Position numbers and translations under genes: made by a program
NCBI RefSeq assembly: GCF_040932485.1
Contig: NZ_JBFRBH010000001.1
Coordinates: forward strand, 1,364,001 to 1,428,000
DNA: 64,000 nucleotides
Direction of reading: 5' to 3'
Source: Gymnodinialimonas sp. 202GB13-11
GTDB taxonomy: Bacteria; Pseudomonadota; Alphaproteobacteria; Rhodobacterales; Rhodobacteraceae
Notes under the pieces: generated by a model
The model's input: the letters and a program-made list of their open reading frames with translations, nothing else
What the model was told of the DNA's origin: nothing
The model's database searches: none
Shown: piece by piece, positions 53,550-63,388 of the stretch
How the letters are laid out: every line of letters starts with the position of its first letter
Numbering within the stretch: the first letter of the stretch is position 1

Positions 53550-53694
53550 ACCCAAGAATTGGGCGCGGCATCGGCAAAAACCCGCAGATATAGCGCCTTC
53601 ACGGATGACAGCCCCGCCATTTCGGCGTATTCTTGCCACTAAGGATCGAGGCTACACAAGCCCCGGCAAGAGGCAATTAGGCAAGGTATTTCCC

Positions 53695-54255
53695 ATGGCA
53701 GATGGTCTTTCCAGACGTTCCCTTCTTCTTGGCGCAGGCGCAGCACCGCTTTTGGCAGCGTGCGGCAACCCGCTTGGCAATTCAAACGCACCGCGCATCG
53801 ACAGTCGCGTCGATGCGGCGATTGATTTCATGGTGGCCGAGGTTCCCGGAACACAGGACCTTGTGAACAACGCATCCGGTATGCTCGTCATGCCGCTGAT
53901 CACCGAAGCAGGCTTCGGCTTTGGCGGGGCTTACGGTCGCGGCGCGCTGCGCGTCGGCGGGGCCACGGTCGATTACTATTCCGCTGTCTCCGGCAGCTTT
54001 GGCCTTCAGATCGGCGCACAGCAATATGCCCACACCCTGTTTTTCATGAACCCCGACGCGCTGGCTGAATTCCGCAATTCCGTCGGTTGGTCTGTCGGTG
54101 CAGACGTGCGCTATGCGGTCAACACAAACGCGGGCACTCTTGGGTTTGACACCGCCACATTGGCGGAACCCGTCATTGCCGTGATCTACGGCCAAGCCGG
54201 CCTAATCATTGGCGCGACGCTCGACGGTACGCGCTACACCCGCATCATTCCCTGA
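53695..54255 (+). CDS. Tat-type lipoprotein with SYLF/Ysc84-like domain
   Basis: The 186-residue exported protein has an N-terminus with the twin-arginine pattern SRRSLLLGAGA and a lipobox (LLAAC, about residues 18-22), so it is probably exported folded by Tat and lipidated. The mature part has the SYLF/lipid-binding pattern: GMLVMPLITEAGFGFGGAYG, SAVSGSFGLQIGAQQYAHTL and a late GTLGFDTATLAEPVIAVIYG. The family binds phospholipids or actin in eukaryotes; its bacterial role is unclear. ATG 53695 is preceded by AGGCAAGGTATTTCCC. The DUF302 gene follows 74 bases later. Confidence 0.88.
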   Translation: MADGLSRRSLLLGAGAAPLLAACGNPLGNSNAPRIDSRVDAAIDFMVAEVPGTQDLVNNASGMLVMPLITEAGFGFGGAYGRGALRVGGATVDYYSAVSGSFGLQIGAQQYAHTLFFMNPDALAEFRNSVGWSVGADVRYAVNTNAGTLGFDTATLAEPVIAVIYGQAGLIIGATLDGTRYTRIIP

Positions 54256-54329
54256 TCTTGCTCGCGCAAGCGTGACTGGATGCAGTCCCCGGGCCGCGCC
54301 ATCCTCTCGCCATCTTTACCGGAGGTCCC

Positions 54330-54794
54330 ATGCTGCGCTTGCTCTTTGCCCTGATCCTGTTCGCTCTTCCCGCCACGGCCCAGGAAGACGTTGCCGACCT
54401 TAGCCCCTTGCCCGGTTGGGAAGTGCATGCCACTGACCACGACTTTAACACGCTAGTGCAAAGAACAAGGGACGCGATCGGCGCGCATGGTCTGGCAGTC
54501 GTCACGCAAGCCGGGCCAACCGGGGCTGCCGCGCGCCGGGGCATCGAGATTCCTGGCAATCGCGTGATCGGCGCGTTCAACAACCATTTCGCTGTCCGTC
54601 TTTTGCGGCAATCGACCGAGGCGATGATTCACGCCCCCATCCGCTTCTACGTCACCGAAAACGCGGACGGCACGGCCACCCTGTCTTATATCGCCCCCTC
54701 CACCCTTCTTTCGCCTTATGAGACCGCGGCGGACGTGGCGTCCGAACTCGATGATGTGTTTGCCGCCATTGCCCAAGACGCTGTCGCGCGCTAG
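54330..54794 (+). CDS. Secreted DUF302 protein
   Basis: The 154-residue protein has a short signal peptide (about 1-18, LLFALILFALPATAQ) and a DUF302 domain (about 35-145): FNTLVQRTRDAIGAHGLAVV, then RVIGAFNNHFAVRLLRQSTE and APIRFYVTENADGTATLSYI. DUF302 is a small alpha/beta fold of unknown function found singly and fused to other domains. CCGGAGGTCCC precedes the ATG. The penicillin-acylase-type gene starts 42 bases downstream, so the pair may be co-transcribed. Confidence 0.88.
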   Translation: MLRLLFALILFALPATAQEDVADLSPLPGWEVHATDHDFNTLVQRTRDAIGAHGLAVVTQAGPTGAAARRGIEIPGNRVIGAFNNHFAVRLLRQSTEAMIHAPIRFYVTENADGTATLSYIAPSTLLSPYETAADVASELDDVFAAIAQDAVAR

Positions 54795-54836
54795 ACGCGG
54801 GCGATGCAGTGAACCCTGGCTAAGGACCGCCCGCGA

Positions 54837-57314
54837 ATGATGACCCTGTTGCGATGGCTGACGCGGCTTGTGGCCGCCGGTATCGTTTTGGTCGTCCTCG
54901 TCGCCATGCTGGCCTATTGGATCGCCGGGCGCTCCATCCCTGATTACGAGGCCGAATGGACGGTTCCCGGTCTTGACGGTGAGGTTGAGATCGTCCGAAA
55001 CACCGCCGCCGTTCCCCATATCTTTGCTTTGACCGACCACGATGTGCATTACGGACTTGGCTTTGTGCATGCCCAAGACAGGCTATGGCAAATGCTGATG
55101 CTGCGACGCACGGCGCAGGGGCGGCTATCGGAACTGTTCGGGCCCCGAACGCTGGAAGTCGATGATCTGATGCGGCGGTTGGATTTGGATGGTCATGCCA
55201 CTCGCTCACTCGATGCCTTTTCCGACGACAGCCTTGGCGCGTTGCAAGCCTATGCCGACGGCGTAAACGCTTGGCTGCGCCTTGTCGGGTCGGAGGCGCT
55301 TGGGCGCGGGGCACCGGAATTATTCCTGTTCGAGCCTGAAATCGCACCATGGCGCCCGAACGACTCCGTCGCCATTTCGCTGCTTGTGGCGCTCGAATCC
55401 GCCACGCATCACGAACACGAAATCCTGCGCGCCCGCACGTCGCTGGCCTTGCCTGAACCGGGGCGCATCGTGGACATCATGCCGGATGCGCCGGGCACAG
55501 GTGCCGCAGAACTGGGCGACATCGCAGCCATTCTGGACATCCCCCGCAGCCTGTTTGCCGATGCAGGACCCACCAGGCCGCGTGATCCATTGCATCCCAA
55601 TGCGCAGGGTTTGAACCGTGGCGGCGCATCGAATGTCTGGGCCGCAGCCCCGTCGCGTTCCGCGGCCGGCGGAGCTTTGATGGCCTCCGACCCGCACGTC
55701 ACGCTGAGTGCGCCATCTTCATGGTACCTCGCCCGGCTGGAGCTTGCCACGGGTGGCGTCATCGGGGCCACCATCCCCGGGATGCCGAGCATCCTCAACG
55801 GTCGATCCGAGCAGATCAGTTGGGGCATCACCGCCGCCTACCTTGATGATATCGACCTCTATGTCGAAGAGCTGAACCCGGATAATCCGCAGCAATATCG
55901 CACACCCGACGGTTGGGCGGATTTTGAAACACGCCGAGAGATCATCCAGATCGCCGGCGAGGCTCCCGTTACGATAACCCTGCGCGAGACCGAGAATGGC
56001 CCCGTCATCCCCGGCGCGCATTGGGGACTGAGCAGCGTGACACCGGCAGGTCATGTGATGTCGATCCGCTGGACCGGGCTCAGCGATGAATTCACCTCCA
56101 TCCAAACCGGCCTGCGTCTTATGCGCGCCCGTACTGTCGAGGAAGCTTTGACCACCGGCGAAGATTTCGTTGCACCCGCGGCCAATCTGCTTGTCGCGTC
56201 AGCTGACGGGCAGATCGGCATGCAGGTCATCGGCCATATGCCCTGGCGTCTGATCGAACATGAGACGGAGGCGCGCATGCCGTCGCGCGGCTGGATCGAG
56301 GGCAACCGTTGGCAAGGCATCACCCAGTATTTCGCCAATCCCACCTTCGTGGACCCCGAAAGCGGTGTTCTGGGCAACACCAACAACAAGATGGTCGACC
56401 GCGAATTCCCGCTGCATGTCTCCTACCATTGGGGTGACACGCAGCGCATCGACCGTCTGAGCCGGTTGATGGAGGCCCGCGCCGTCCATACCCGCGACAG
56501 TTTCATCGAGGCGCAGCTTGATACCGTCTCACCCGCCGCGCGAAACCTGTTGCCGCTCATCGCGCGCGACCTTTGGTTTACCGGGGAGCCCGCCGCCCCC
56601 GGCACGCCCGAACGCCGCCGCCAACGCGCCTTGGAGCTGCTCGCCGACTGGAATGGTGAGATGAACGAGCATCTGCCTGAGCCGTTGATCTTCGCGTCCT
56701 GGATGCGGCATCTGCAACAGCGCCTGATCCGCGACGATATCGGCCCCCTTGCTGAGGAATTCTGGCAAGTGGAGCCGGTGTTCCTCGAGCGGGTCTTCCG
56801 CGATATCGACGGGGCATCGATCTGGTGCGACGTGCGTCCGTCCACGGCCGAGGAAACTTGCACAGACATCGCGCGCATCGCGCTTGATGAGGCGTTGCAG
56901 GAGCTTTCCGAAACGTACGGCGGCGATATCGCCAGCTGGCGCTGGGGCGCGGCGCATGAGGCGTTGCACGAACATCCTGTCCTTGGGCAAACCCGCCTCT
57001 TTTCCTGGATCGTGAACATCCGCCAGGCCACGTCGGGCGGCGACTTCACCCTCAACCGCGCAGCCACCCCGGGAACAGGCCCAGAGCCTTACCTGAACAC
57101 CCATGCGGCCGGCTATCGTGGGGTTTACGACTTCGCTGATCCCGACAGTTCGGTCTTCATCATCGCAACGGGCCAGTCTGGCCACCCGTTAAGCCGCCAC
57201 TACGATGATCTGGGCGATCTTTGGCGACGGGGCGAATATGTCCCGATGACGCTTGATCCTGACCTCGCCCGCGCCGGAAATCTTGGAATTACGCGGCTGC
57301 GCCCGCCGCACTAG
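54837..57314 (+). CDS. Penicillin acylase-family N-terminal nucleophile hydrolase
   Basis: Ntn hydrolase that cleaves amides, such as penicillin side chains or acyl-homoserine lactones. The 825-residue precursor has an N-terminal membrane anchor or signal (about 8-32), the alpha chain with HDVHYGLGFVHAQDRLWQML (about 62-81), and the catalytic serine S265 in GGASNVWAAAPS, where autoproteolysis would create the beta-chain N-terminus. The oxyanion asparagine region and a late AAGYRGVYDFADPD follow. Together with a LuxR solo at 25.7 kb, AHL acylase activity is an attractive but untested idea. Its last 26 bases overlap the convergent GAF-EAL gene. Confidence 0.92.
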   Translation: MMTLLRWLTRLVAAGIVLVVLVAMLAYWIAGRSIPDYEAEWTVPGLDGEVEIVRNTAAVPHIFALTDHDVHYGLGFVHAQDRLWQMLMLRRTAQGRLSELFGPRTLEVDDLMRRLDLDGHATRSLDAFSDDSLGALQAYADGVNAWLRLVGSEALGRGAPELFLFEPEIAPWRPNDSVAISLLVALESATHHEHEILRARTSLALPEPGRIVDIMPDAPGTGAAELGDIAAILDIPRSLFADAGPTRPRDPLHPNAQGLNRGGASNVWAAAPSRSAAGGALMASDPHVTLSAPSSWYLARLELATGGVIGATIPGMPSILNGRSEQISWGITAAYLDDIDLYVEELNPDNPQQYRTPDGWADFETRREIIQIAGEAPVTITLRETENGPVIPGAHWGLSSVTPAGHVMSIRWTGLSDEFTSIQTGLRLMRARTVEEALTTGEDFVAPAANLLVASADGQIGMQVIGHMPWRLIEHETEARMPSRGWIEGNRWQGITQYFANPTFVDPESGVLGNTNNKMVDREFPLHVSYHWGDTQRIDRLSRLMEARAVHTRDSFIEAQLDTVSPAARNLLPLIARDLWFTGEPAAPGTPERRRQRALELLADWNGEMNEHLPEPLIFASWMRHLQQRLIRDDIGPLAEEFWQVEPVFLERVFRDIDGASIWCDVRPSTAEETCTDIARIALDEALQELSETYGGDIASWRWGAAHEALHEHPVLGQTRLFSWIVNIRQATSGGDFTLNRAATPGTGPEPYLNTHAAGYRGVYDFADPDSSVFIIATGQSGHPLSRHYDDLGDLWRRGEYVPMTLDPDLARAGNLGITRLRPPH

Positions 57315-58551
57315 GGCCTAGCGTCCGGGCGGTGGCCAGCGCTTCGTCAAGCGGCAGTGGCTTTCCAAGCAACCACCCCTGCCCGCGATGGACACCCAAT
57401 TCCCGTAATGTCTCGGCCTCTGCCTCGGTCTCTATGCCCTCCGCAACCAGCAACGCGCCGGTTTCCTTGGTGTAATGCATCACAGCCGCACAAAGCGCGC
57501 GCAAGGCCTGATCCGTGTCGATCCCCGACACGAGCGTCCGGTCCAACTTGATCAATTCTGGTTTCAACCGCGCGATCTGTTGCAACCCCGAATACCCCGC
57601 CCCCGCATCATCGACTGCGATGCGGACGCCGATGGTCCGCAGATCGGCCAAGGCTCGTGCCAGCTGCGCCGCGTCACGGACGGCGGCATGTTCGGTGACC
57701 TCAAGGACGATCCGCTCAGGCCCGTGGTCCGCGAACAAGTCCTTCAGGCGACCCGTGGCCACCAATTCAGGGCCTGCATTGACGGATAGATACAAAGGCT
57801 CCGGGATAATCGGCAGGACGCCAACAGTGGCCTCCAACACGCAGAGCTCCAGCTCTTCGCCAAGGCCGATATTGGCGGCCTCATCAAACCACATATCCGG
57901 GCTGCGAACCGGATCAGCCTCAAACCGGCAAAGGGCCTCAAACCCCGAAACCGTATTTGTGGTCAGGTCACAGATTGGCTGAAACACCATCCTGAAATGC
58001 TCGTTGGACATGACAGTTCGAACGCGCGCCTCGGCCTCTTCCGCCATGCGGCGCGCCTCCATCCCATCCTGCACCTCAGCCTGGGCCAGGCGGGCAAACA
58101 TCTTCATGATGTTGAGATCGCGCTCATTCAGGCCCGGGTTGGGCTTCGGCGACAAACAGCAAAACATCCCGTACACCGACCCATCCCTACGCTGGATCGG
58201 AACGCTCACATGGGCGCCAATCGGAACTCTTGCCGTTATAGGCAAGCCGTAGGCAAATGGGTTGGCCGACGTGTCCGGGATCAACTCGGGCAAGCGCCCG
58301 TCCAGAATGTGCTGACAATACACTTCCGACAAAGGCTGTGCATCGCCGGGCTTGATCATGTCCTCAAGCCCTGGCGCATCGACGGCCCGAAACACGGTCT
58401 GATCCCCTACAAACTCGGACAAATAGGCGATTTCCATGCCCAGATGCGTGCGCACACCACGCAACGCCTCCTGCACGACATCCTCGGATTCGCGTGCTGG
58501 CGTCAGTCCAACCGGCGCGCCGAACAATTCGGGAAGGTGCAAATCGACCAT
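57289..58551 (-). CDS. GAF-EAL cyclic-di-GMP phosphodiesterase
   Basis: Degrades cyclic di-GMP to pGpG. The 420 residues consist of a GAF sensor domain (about 20-165) and an EAL domain (about 185-410). The catalytic residues are present: GFEALCRF (E-A-L site), LSVNAGPEL (N), VLEVTEHAA (E), AVDDAGAGYSGL (DD), LIKLDRTLV (K), LLVAEGIETE (E) and GQGWLLGKP (Q). No GGDEF domain is present, so it should be a phosphodiesterase only. The start at 58551 follows AAGGATG. It is convergent with the acylase gene and 89 bases after hflX on the same strand. Confidence 0.93.
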   Translation of the reverse strand: MVDLHLPELFGAPVGLTPARESEDVVQEALRGVRTHLGMEIAYLSEFVGDQTVFRAVDAPGLEDMIKPGDAQPLSEVYCQHILDGRLPELIPDTSANPFAYGLPITARVPIGAHVSVPIQRRDGSVYGMFCCLSPKPNPGLNERDLNIMKMFARLAQAEVQDGMEARRMAEEAEARVRTVMSNEHFRMVFQPICDLTTNTVSGFEALCRFEADPVRSPDMWFDEAANIGLGEELELCVLEATVGVLPIIPEPLYLSVNAGPELVATGRLKDLFADHGPERIVLEVTEHAAVRDAAQLARALADLRTIGVRIAVDDAGAGYSGLQQIARLKPELIKLDRTLVSGIDTDQALRALCAAVMHYTKETGALLVAEGIETEAEAETLRELGVHRGQGWLLGKPLPLDEALATARTLGPSAAGAAA

Positions 58552-58640
58552 GAGACATCCTTTTGAAAGCCACTCGCCGAAAACCATCGCACAGCGTGAG
58601 TTAAGGGCAGGTTTCCAAACCGTCGATCTTCATAGAGAGG

Positions 58641-59948
58641 TTAAAGCGAGCGAAAGGCCTTTTCCTGCCGCGCGGTCCAGCGCACGTTCAGAACCGTTTC
58701 ATCGTCCCCCGATGCTTCCGTCTCAACCACACCTTGCTCAAACAACCAGGCGCGCTTGCGACCTTCCGTATGGGGCAATGTCAGCTCCGTCTCATGACGG
58801 GGCGGCGAGAGGGCCTCGGCCACGGCGGCCAGCATTGGCCCCATGCCTTCACCCGTCAACGCCGATGTGGCGAACACATCAGGCCGTCGCTCGGCTTCGG
58901 TTGAGCGTGCTTCGCGTGCCGACGCATCCAGGCGGTCCAGCTTATTCCAAACTTCGATCTGTGCGGCGCTCTCACTGACACCCAAGTCACTCAAGATGGC
59001 CATAACATCTTCGGCCTGCTCGATCGTTTCAGGGTGGGAGATGTCGCGGACATGCACGATCAGGTCCGCATCCAGAACCTCTTCCAACGTGGCGCGGAAC
59101 GCAGCGACCAATTGCGTAGGTAGATCACTGATGAACCCCACCGTGTCCGACAGGATCACCTCTGTCCCATCGGGCAACTTCACCGCCCGCATGGTGGGAT
59201 CAAGCGTGGCAAAGAGCATGTCCTTCGCCATCACTTCCGCCCCGGTCAGTCGGTTGAACAGCGTCGACTTCCCCGCATTCGTATAGCCGACAAGCGCCAC
59301 AATCGGATATGGCACCTTCTTGCGGGCCGCGCGGTGCAGGGACCGCGTCTTGACCACCTTCTGAAGCTGTCGCCGGATACGCGTGACGGCCTCATCAATC
59401 GCCCGCCTGTCCGCTTCGATCTGCGTCTCACCGGGGCCGCCCACAAAGCCCAAACCGCCCCGCTGCCGTTCAAGGTGGGTCCAGGCCCGTACCAGCCGCG
59501 TGCGCTGATAGCTCAGTGCCGCTAACTCCACCTGCAGCACGCCCTCGCGCGTCGCAGCCCGGTCGGCAAAGATCTCGAGGATCAACCCTGTCCGGTCGAG
59601 CAGTTTGCAGCCCCATTCCTTCTCAAGGTTGCGTTGCTGTACAGGCGTGACCGGCCCGTCAATCAGGACAAGGCCAATATCCATCGCCTCCATCAGATCG
59701 TGCAATTCCTCGATCTTGCCGGACCCGAACAGAAGACCTGGCTGCGCCCGAGGCAGGCGCACCACTTGTGCTTCCACGACCTCAAGATCGGGCAAAGCGG
59801 CGGCAAGCGCCACAGCCTCTTCTAGCGCCGGACCGGCGTCGCGCCGATTGCGATCAGACTGAATGTCAGGGTGCAACACCAAAGCCCGCATAGGGCCCTT
59901 GCCCAATGCGGTACCTGTCTCGTCAGTGGCGCCGATGGCTGCGCTCAC
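58641..59948 (-). CDS. hflX: Ribosome-associated GTPase HflX
   Basis: GTPase that splits stalled or inactive 70S ribosomes, important in stress. The 435 residues carry the N-terminal HflX ATP-binding-like domain ([40 protein letters not shown]), the linker with [13 protein letters not shown] and the G domain (G1 GYTNAGKST near 222, G3 [11 protein letters not shown]4 NKLD). The start is GTG 59948, overlapping the hfq stop (GTGA), so translation is coupled to hfq. The order hfq-hflX is conserved across Proteobacteria. Confidence 0.96.
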   Translation of the reverse strand: MSAAIGATDETGTALGKGPMRALVLHPDIQSDRNRRDAGPALEEAVALAAALPDLEVVEAQVVRLPRAQPGLLFGSGKIEELHDLMEAMDIGLVLIDGPVTPVQQRNLEKEWGCKLLDRTGLILEIFADRAATREGVLQVELAALSYQRTRLVRAWTHLERQRGGLGFVGGPGETQIEADRRAIDEAVTRIRRQLQKVVKTRSLHRAARKKVPYPIVALVGYTNAGKSTLFNRLTGAEVMAKDMLFATLDPTMRAVKLPDGTEVILSDTVGFISDLPTQLVAAFRATLEEVLDADLIVHVRDISHPETIEQAEDVMAILSDLGVSESAAQIEVWNKLDRLDASAREARSTEAERRPDVFATSALTGEGMGPMLAAVAEALSPPRHETELTLPHTEGRKRAWLFEQGVVETEASGDDETVLNVRWTARQEKAFRSL

Positions 59949-60178
59949 TCTTCCCCGTCGTAGAGGTTGATGGGCTGAGCCGGCATCACGGTCGAAATCG
60001 CGTGCTTGTAGACCAACTGGCTTTGTCCGTCGCGTCTGAGCAACACACAGAAGTTGTCAAACCACGTGATGACGCCTTGAAGCTTCACACCGTTGATCAG
60101 GAAAATGGTTACAGGAACCTTCGTCTTGCGGACGTGATTCAGAAATGCGTCCTGCAAGTTTTGCTTATTTTCGGCCAT
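59945..60178 (-). CDS. hfq: RNA chaperone Hfq
   Basis: Hexameric Sm-like RNA chaperone that pairs small RNAs with messages. The 77 residues have Sm1 ([20 protein letters not shown]) and Sm2 ([12 protein letters not shown]), with the proximal-face residues of the family. It has the short C-terminus of alphaproteobacterial Hfq, without the long tail of E. coli. It is coupled to hflX by a 4-base overlap and lies 125 bases downstream of trkH. It would serve the candidate small RNAs in this window if they are Hfq-dependent. Confidence 0.98.
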   Translation of the reverse strand: MAENKQNLQDAFLNHVRKTKVPVTIFLINGVKLQGVITWFDNFCVLLRRDGQSQLVYKHAISTVMPAQPINLYDGEE

Positions 60179-60303
60179 TAACTATCACGCCCCGTTGGTT
60201 TTTTTGGGCCAGGTTGATCCCGGCCGCACTCCCGCGTCCGGACACTATGTCGCCCTTCGAAGGGAATTTCCACCCCCGTTCAATAGGTTGAGCGTGTCGG
60301 GGC

Positions 60304-61821
60304 CTAATCCCGCCAGAACGACGGGTTGAACAGCGCGATCAGAACCAGCGTTTCGATCCGACCCACGATCATCGCGGCGGCACAAATCAGCTTGGCCGCA
60401 TCCGAAAGAGCAAAAAAGGAGACCGGCGTTTCCCCGGCAACGATCGCCAACGGCCCGGTCGTGGTGAGTGAGGCAATCGACAGGATCATCGCCTCTTCAA
60501 ATGAGAGCCCAGTCAGCGCCAAGGCGATCATCACGGCCGCCATCGACAGGATAAACAGCATGAAAACGACCCAGGCGATATACGCGCCCTCCCGTCGGAT
60601 GCGACGCCCCAGCCGCCCTGCCCCGGCCACGGAGTTCGGATAGACCAGTTTCCCGATCTCCCGCACCCCATGCTTGTAGAGCGCATAGACCCGCAACAGC
60701 TTCACACCGCCTGCTGTGGTCGCCACACCGCCGCCCATCAGGACAAGGCCCACGAGCAGCAACCCCGGCGATTGCAGACCCGACCAATCCCGCGCAGCAC
60801 CCCAACTGTCCGAGACGAAGCCTGTTGTGGTCAGAAACGACACCACTGTGAACACCGACCCCCAAAGCGCCTCCAGCGCTGCGCGTCCATCGGCCAGCTC
60901 ATCCACCTCCAGCGCACCGAGCCAATGTCGCGCAAACAGCAGGGTCGGCAAAACAACACCGGCAAACAGCGCCAGCCGGATCTCGCGGTCTTTGGTCAGC
61001 CTCTCACGCAATTCGCGCCCAATCCCGCTGGCATAAGTTCGCCGCGACAGGGCGAAGACGAAGAAGATCAGGATCAATGCCTCGCCCATCACACCTGTCG
61101 GTCGCCCGTCAATCCCGCCCACCGGGCTGATGCCTGATGTGGCCAAAGTCGACATGGCGTGGATCGACGCAACCAGTGGCTCTTCCCCCACGGCGATCAT
61201 GGCAAAGGCCAGCACCGCCGTCAGCCCGAGATAGATCGGTGTCAGCCGCATCGCATGTTTGCGCAGCCGCTCGGACGCATTGGCCGCCCGCATTTGCCCC
61301 CGCGCCTTAACCACCTGGCCTTGGATATTCGCCTCGGACGTCACCTCATACCCGCCAAGGTTCAGCGGCGCGAGAACGGCAAACGCCGTGATCCAGATCA
61401 GCAATCCGCCCATCCAGCCCACAAGGCCCCGCCATAGATGCACGACAGGATCCAGCCGCATCGGCTCAAACACCTCCGCACCCGTGGTTGTCAGGGCCGA
61501 GGCCATGTCGAGATAGACATTGATGAACCGAGTATTCCCAACTGCCTGATCCATCGGCCAGGCCAACACCACGGGCATCCACAGATAAGCCAGGAAGACC
61601 GTCGCCAAATGGCTGCGCTCGGACGGTGGGCGGCGCGGGGTCTGGCTGGCAAAGCCAATCAGAAACGCCGCCATGATCACCATCGCGCCCACGTAGAAGA
61701 AATCGCGCGCCGTCGCGTAAAAGCCCAGATAGGTGCCCACCACAGCCGGCAGCAACATCGCCACGCCGGATGCGAACAACAGCACCGTAAAGAAAGGCAG
61801 GTTGCGGAAATAGACGGCCAT
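60304..61821 (-). CDS. trkH: Trk potassium uptake permease TrkH
   Basis: Pore-forming subunit of the Trk potassium importer. The 505-residue membrane protein has the repeated M1-P-M2 pattern: TTGAEVFEPM, STLATSGISPVGG, TTTGFVSDSWG and TTTGPLA mark the four filter loops, and the GRIETLVLIALFNPSFWRD C-terminus is typical. It is transcribed with trkA, whose stop lies 6 bases upstream of its start. hfq-hflX follow on the same strand. Confidence 0.96.
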   Translation of the reverse strand: MAVYFRNLPFFTVLLFASGVAMLLPAVVGTYLGFYATARDFFYVGAMVIMAAFLIGFASQTPRRPPSERSHLATVFLAYLWMPVVLAWPMDQAVGNTRFINVYLDMASALTTTGAEVFEPMRLDPVVHLWRGLVGWMGGLLIWITAFAVLAPLNLGGYEVTSEANIQGQVVKARGQMRAANASERLRKHAMRLTPIYLGLTAVLAFAMIAVGEEPLVASIHAMSTLATSGISPVGGIDGRPTGVMGEALILIFFVFALSRRTYASGIGRELRERLTKDREIRLALFAGVVLPTLLFARHWLGALEVDELADGRAALEALWGSVFTVVSFLTTTGFVSDSWGAARDWSGLQSPGLLLVGLVLMGGGVATTAGGVKLLRVYALYKHGVREIGKLVYPNSVAGAGRLGRRIRREGAYIAWVVFMLFILSMAAVMIALALTGLSFEEAMILSIASLTTTGPLAIVAGETPVSFFALSDAAKLICAAAMIVGRIETLVLIALFNPSFWRD

Positions 61822-61827
61822 ACCGGC

Positions 61828-63204
61828 TCAGAAGAAATCGATGGAGACTTGCAGCAAAGCCTCAACCGCTGGCACATCCGCCGTCAGCGCGAAAATCACG
61901 ATGGCGTCGCCATCCTCGATCCGCGTCGTGCCGACCGGGCGGAACACCTTGCCGCCCCGCTGCACGGCGCCAACCAACGCCCCTTCCGGAAAGTCGATGT
62001 CGCGGATCGCCTTGCCGGAAATGGGTGAAGTCGACAGAACCTGCGCCTCGATGATCTCGGCCTCCGCATCCCCGATGGAATAGACCCCGCGTACCCGACC
62101 ATGCCGGATATGGCGCAAGATCGAACTCACCGTCGTTGCCCGCGGGCTGACATAGGCGTCGATCCCCAACGGGTCCATCAACGGCACCAGAGTGGGATCG
62201 TTCACCAGACTAATCGCCATGCCAGCTCCCGCCGACTTCGCCCGGACGGAGGCCAGCATGTTCGTCTTGTCATCGTCCGTCAGGCACAACATCACATCGG
62301 CCCGTTCCACCCCCGCCTCGCGCAACAGGTCCATATCGAGCCCGTCACCATGCAGCACAATCGTCCGCTCCAGCGCATCGGCTGCCACCTCGGCGCGCGC
62401 ACGGTTCGCCTCAATCACACGGGTGCGCATTCGGGTCTCAGACAGCTCAAGCTTCCGGGCCACTGTCAGGCCCACATTGCCACCGCCCACAATCAGAACA
62501 CGCTCCGCCGCCGCCCGCGTCTTGCCGAAAATATCCAGCGTTCGCGCGACATCTTCGGCATGGGTGAAGACATAGATCTGGTCATGCGCGAACAGCTGAT
62601 CGCCAGGCTCCGGCGCGAACAACGCGCCATCCCGCCGCACGCCGACGACAATGGCCCGCAGGGTCGAAAACAGCTCTGAGAGTTGCCGCAACGGCGTATC
62701 AAGCACCGGGCATTCTTCATCCAGCGCGATCCCCAGCAACTTGGCATCCCCGCCGAGGAAGCTTTCCGTATCAAAGGTCGTGGGCGATGCGATCCGGTTC
62801 AAAACAGCCTCCGCCACCTCCATCTCGGGTGAGATCACGACGTCGATGGGCAGGTGGTCCCGACGGTAGAGGTCCGAATAGCTGGCCTGCAAATAGCTCT
62901 GCGACCGCAACCGCGCGATCTTGCGGGGCACGGCAAACACCGAATGAGCGACCTGACAGGTGACCATGTTCACCTCGTCCGAGAACGTGGCGGCAATCAC
63001 CATATCGGCATCTCGCGCGCCCGCTCGGTCCAGCACATCCGGGTGGCTGGCAAAGCCTGTCAGGCCCTGCACGTCCAGCGTATCGGTCGCACGGCGCACA
63101 AGATCGGGGTTGTTATCAACCACCGTTACATCGTTGTTTTCCGAAGACAGATGGCGCGCAATCTGCCAGCCAACCTGGCCTGCGCCACAAATGATGACCT
63201 TCAT
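61828..63204 (-). CDS. trkA: Trk system potassium-binding regulatory protein TrkA
   Basis: Cytoplasmic NAD-binding regulator that gates TrkH. The 458 residues contain two RCK units: first Rossmann motif VIICGAGQVGWQIARHL (4-20), second VLIVGGGNVGLTVARKLE (about 233-250), each followed by a TrkA-C domain. It is the first gene of trkA-trkH. In many alphaproteobacteria ntrYX lies immediately upstream; here the upstream neighbour is a divergent secreted-protein gene instead. Confidence 0.97.
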   Translation of the reverse strand: MKVIICGAGQVGWQIARHLSSENNDVTVVDNNPDLVRRATDTLDVQGLTGFASHPDVLDRAGARDADMVIAATFSDEVNMVTCQVAHSVFAVPRKIARLRSQSYLQASYSDLYRRDHLPIDVVISPEMEVAEAVLNRIASPTTFDTESFLGGDAKLLGIALDEECPVLDTPLRQLSELFSTLRAIVVGVRRDGALFAPEPGDQLFAHDQIYVFTHAEDVARTLDIFGKTRAAAERVLIVGGGNVGLTVARKLELSETRMRTRVIEANRARAEVAADALERTIVLHGDGLDMDLLREAGVERADVMLCLTDDDKTNMLASVRAKSAGAGMAISLVNDPTLVPLMDPLGIDAYVSPRATTVSSILRHIRHGRVRGVYSIGDAEAEIIEAQVLSTSPISGKAIRDIDFPEGALVGAVQRGGKVFRPVGTTRIEDGDAIVIFALTADVPAVEALLQVSIDFF

Positions 63205-63388
63205 GTCCGAGGTCCGCCTTTAAGCTCCAAAAGGTTGCGCAGGATTGGCAGGTTGGGGGCCGGGCGTCAACGGGTCCACAAGAACTCCGACACCGGTCAG
63301 CGCGCCACAAAATGGTCTAAAAATAATGAAATCAGGGTCTCCATCACGCGACAGCCTCAACGAACAGTTACGATCAAGGACAGTTTTC

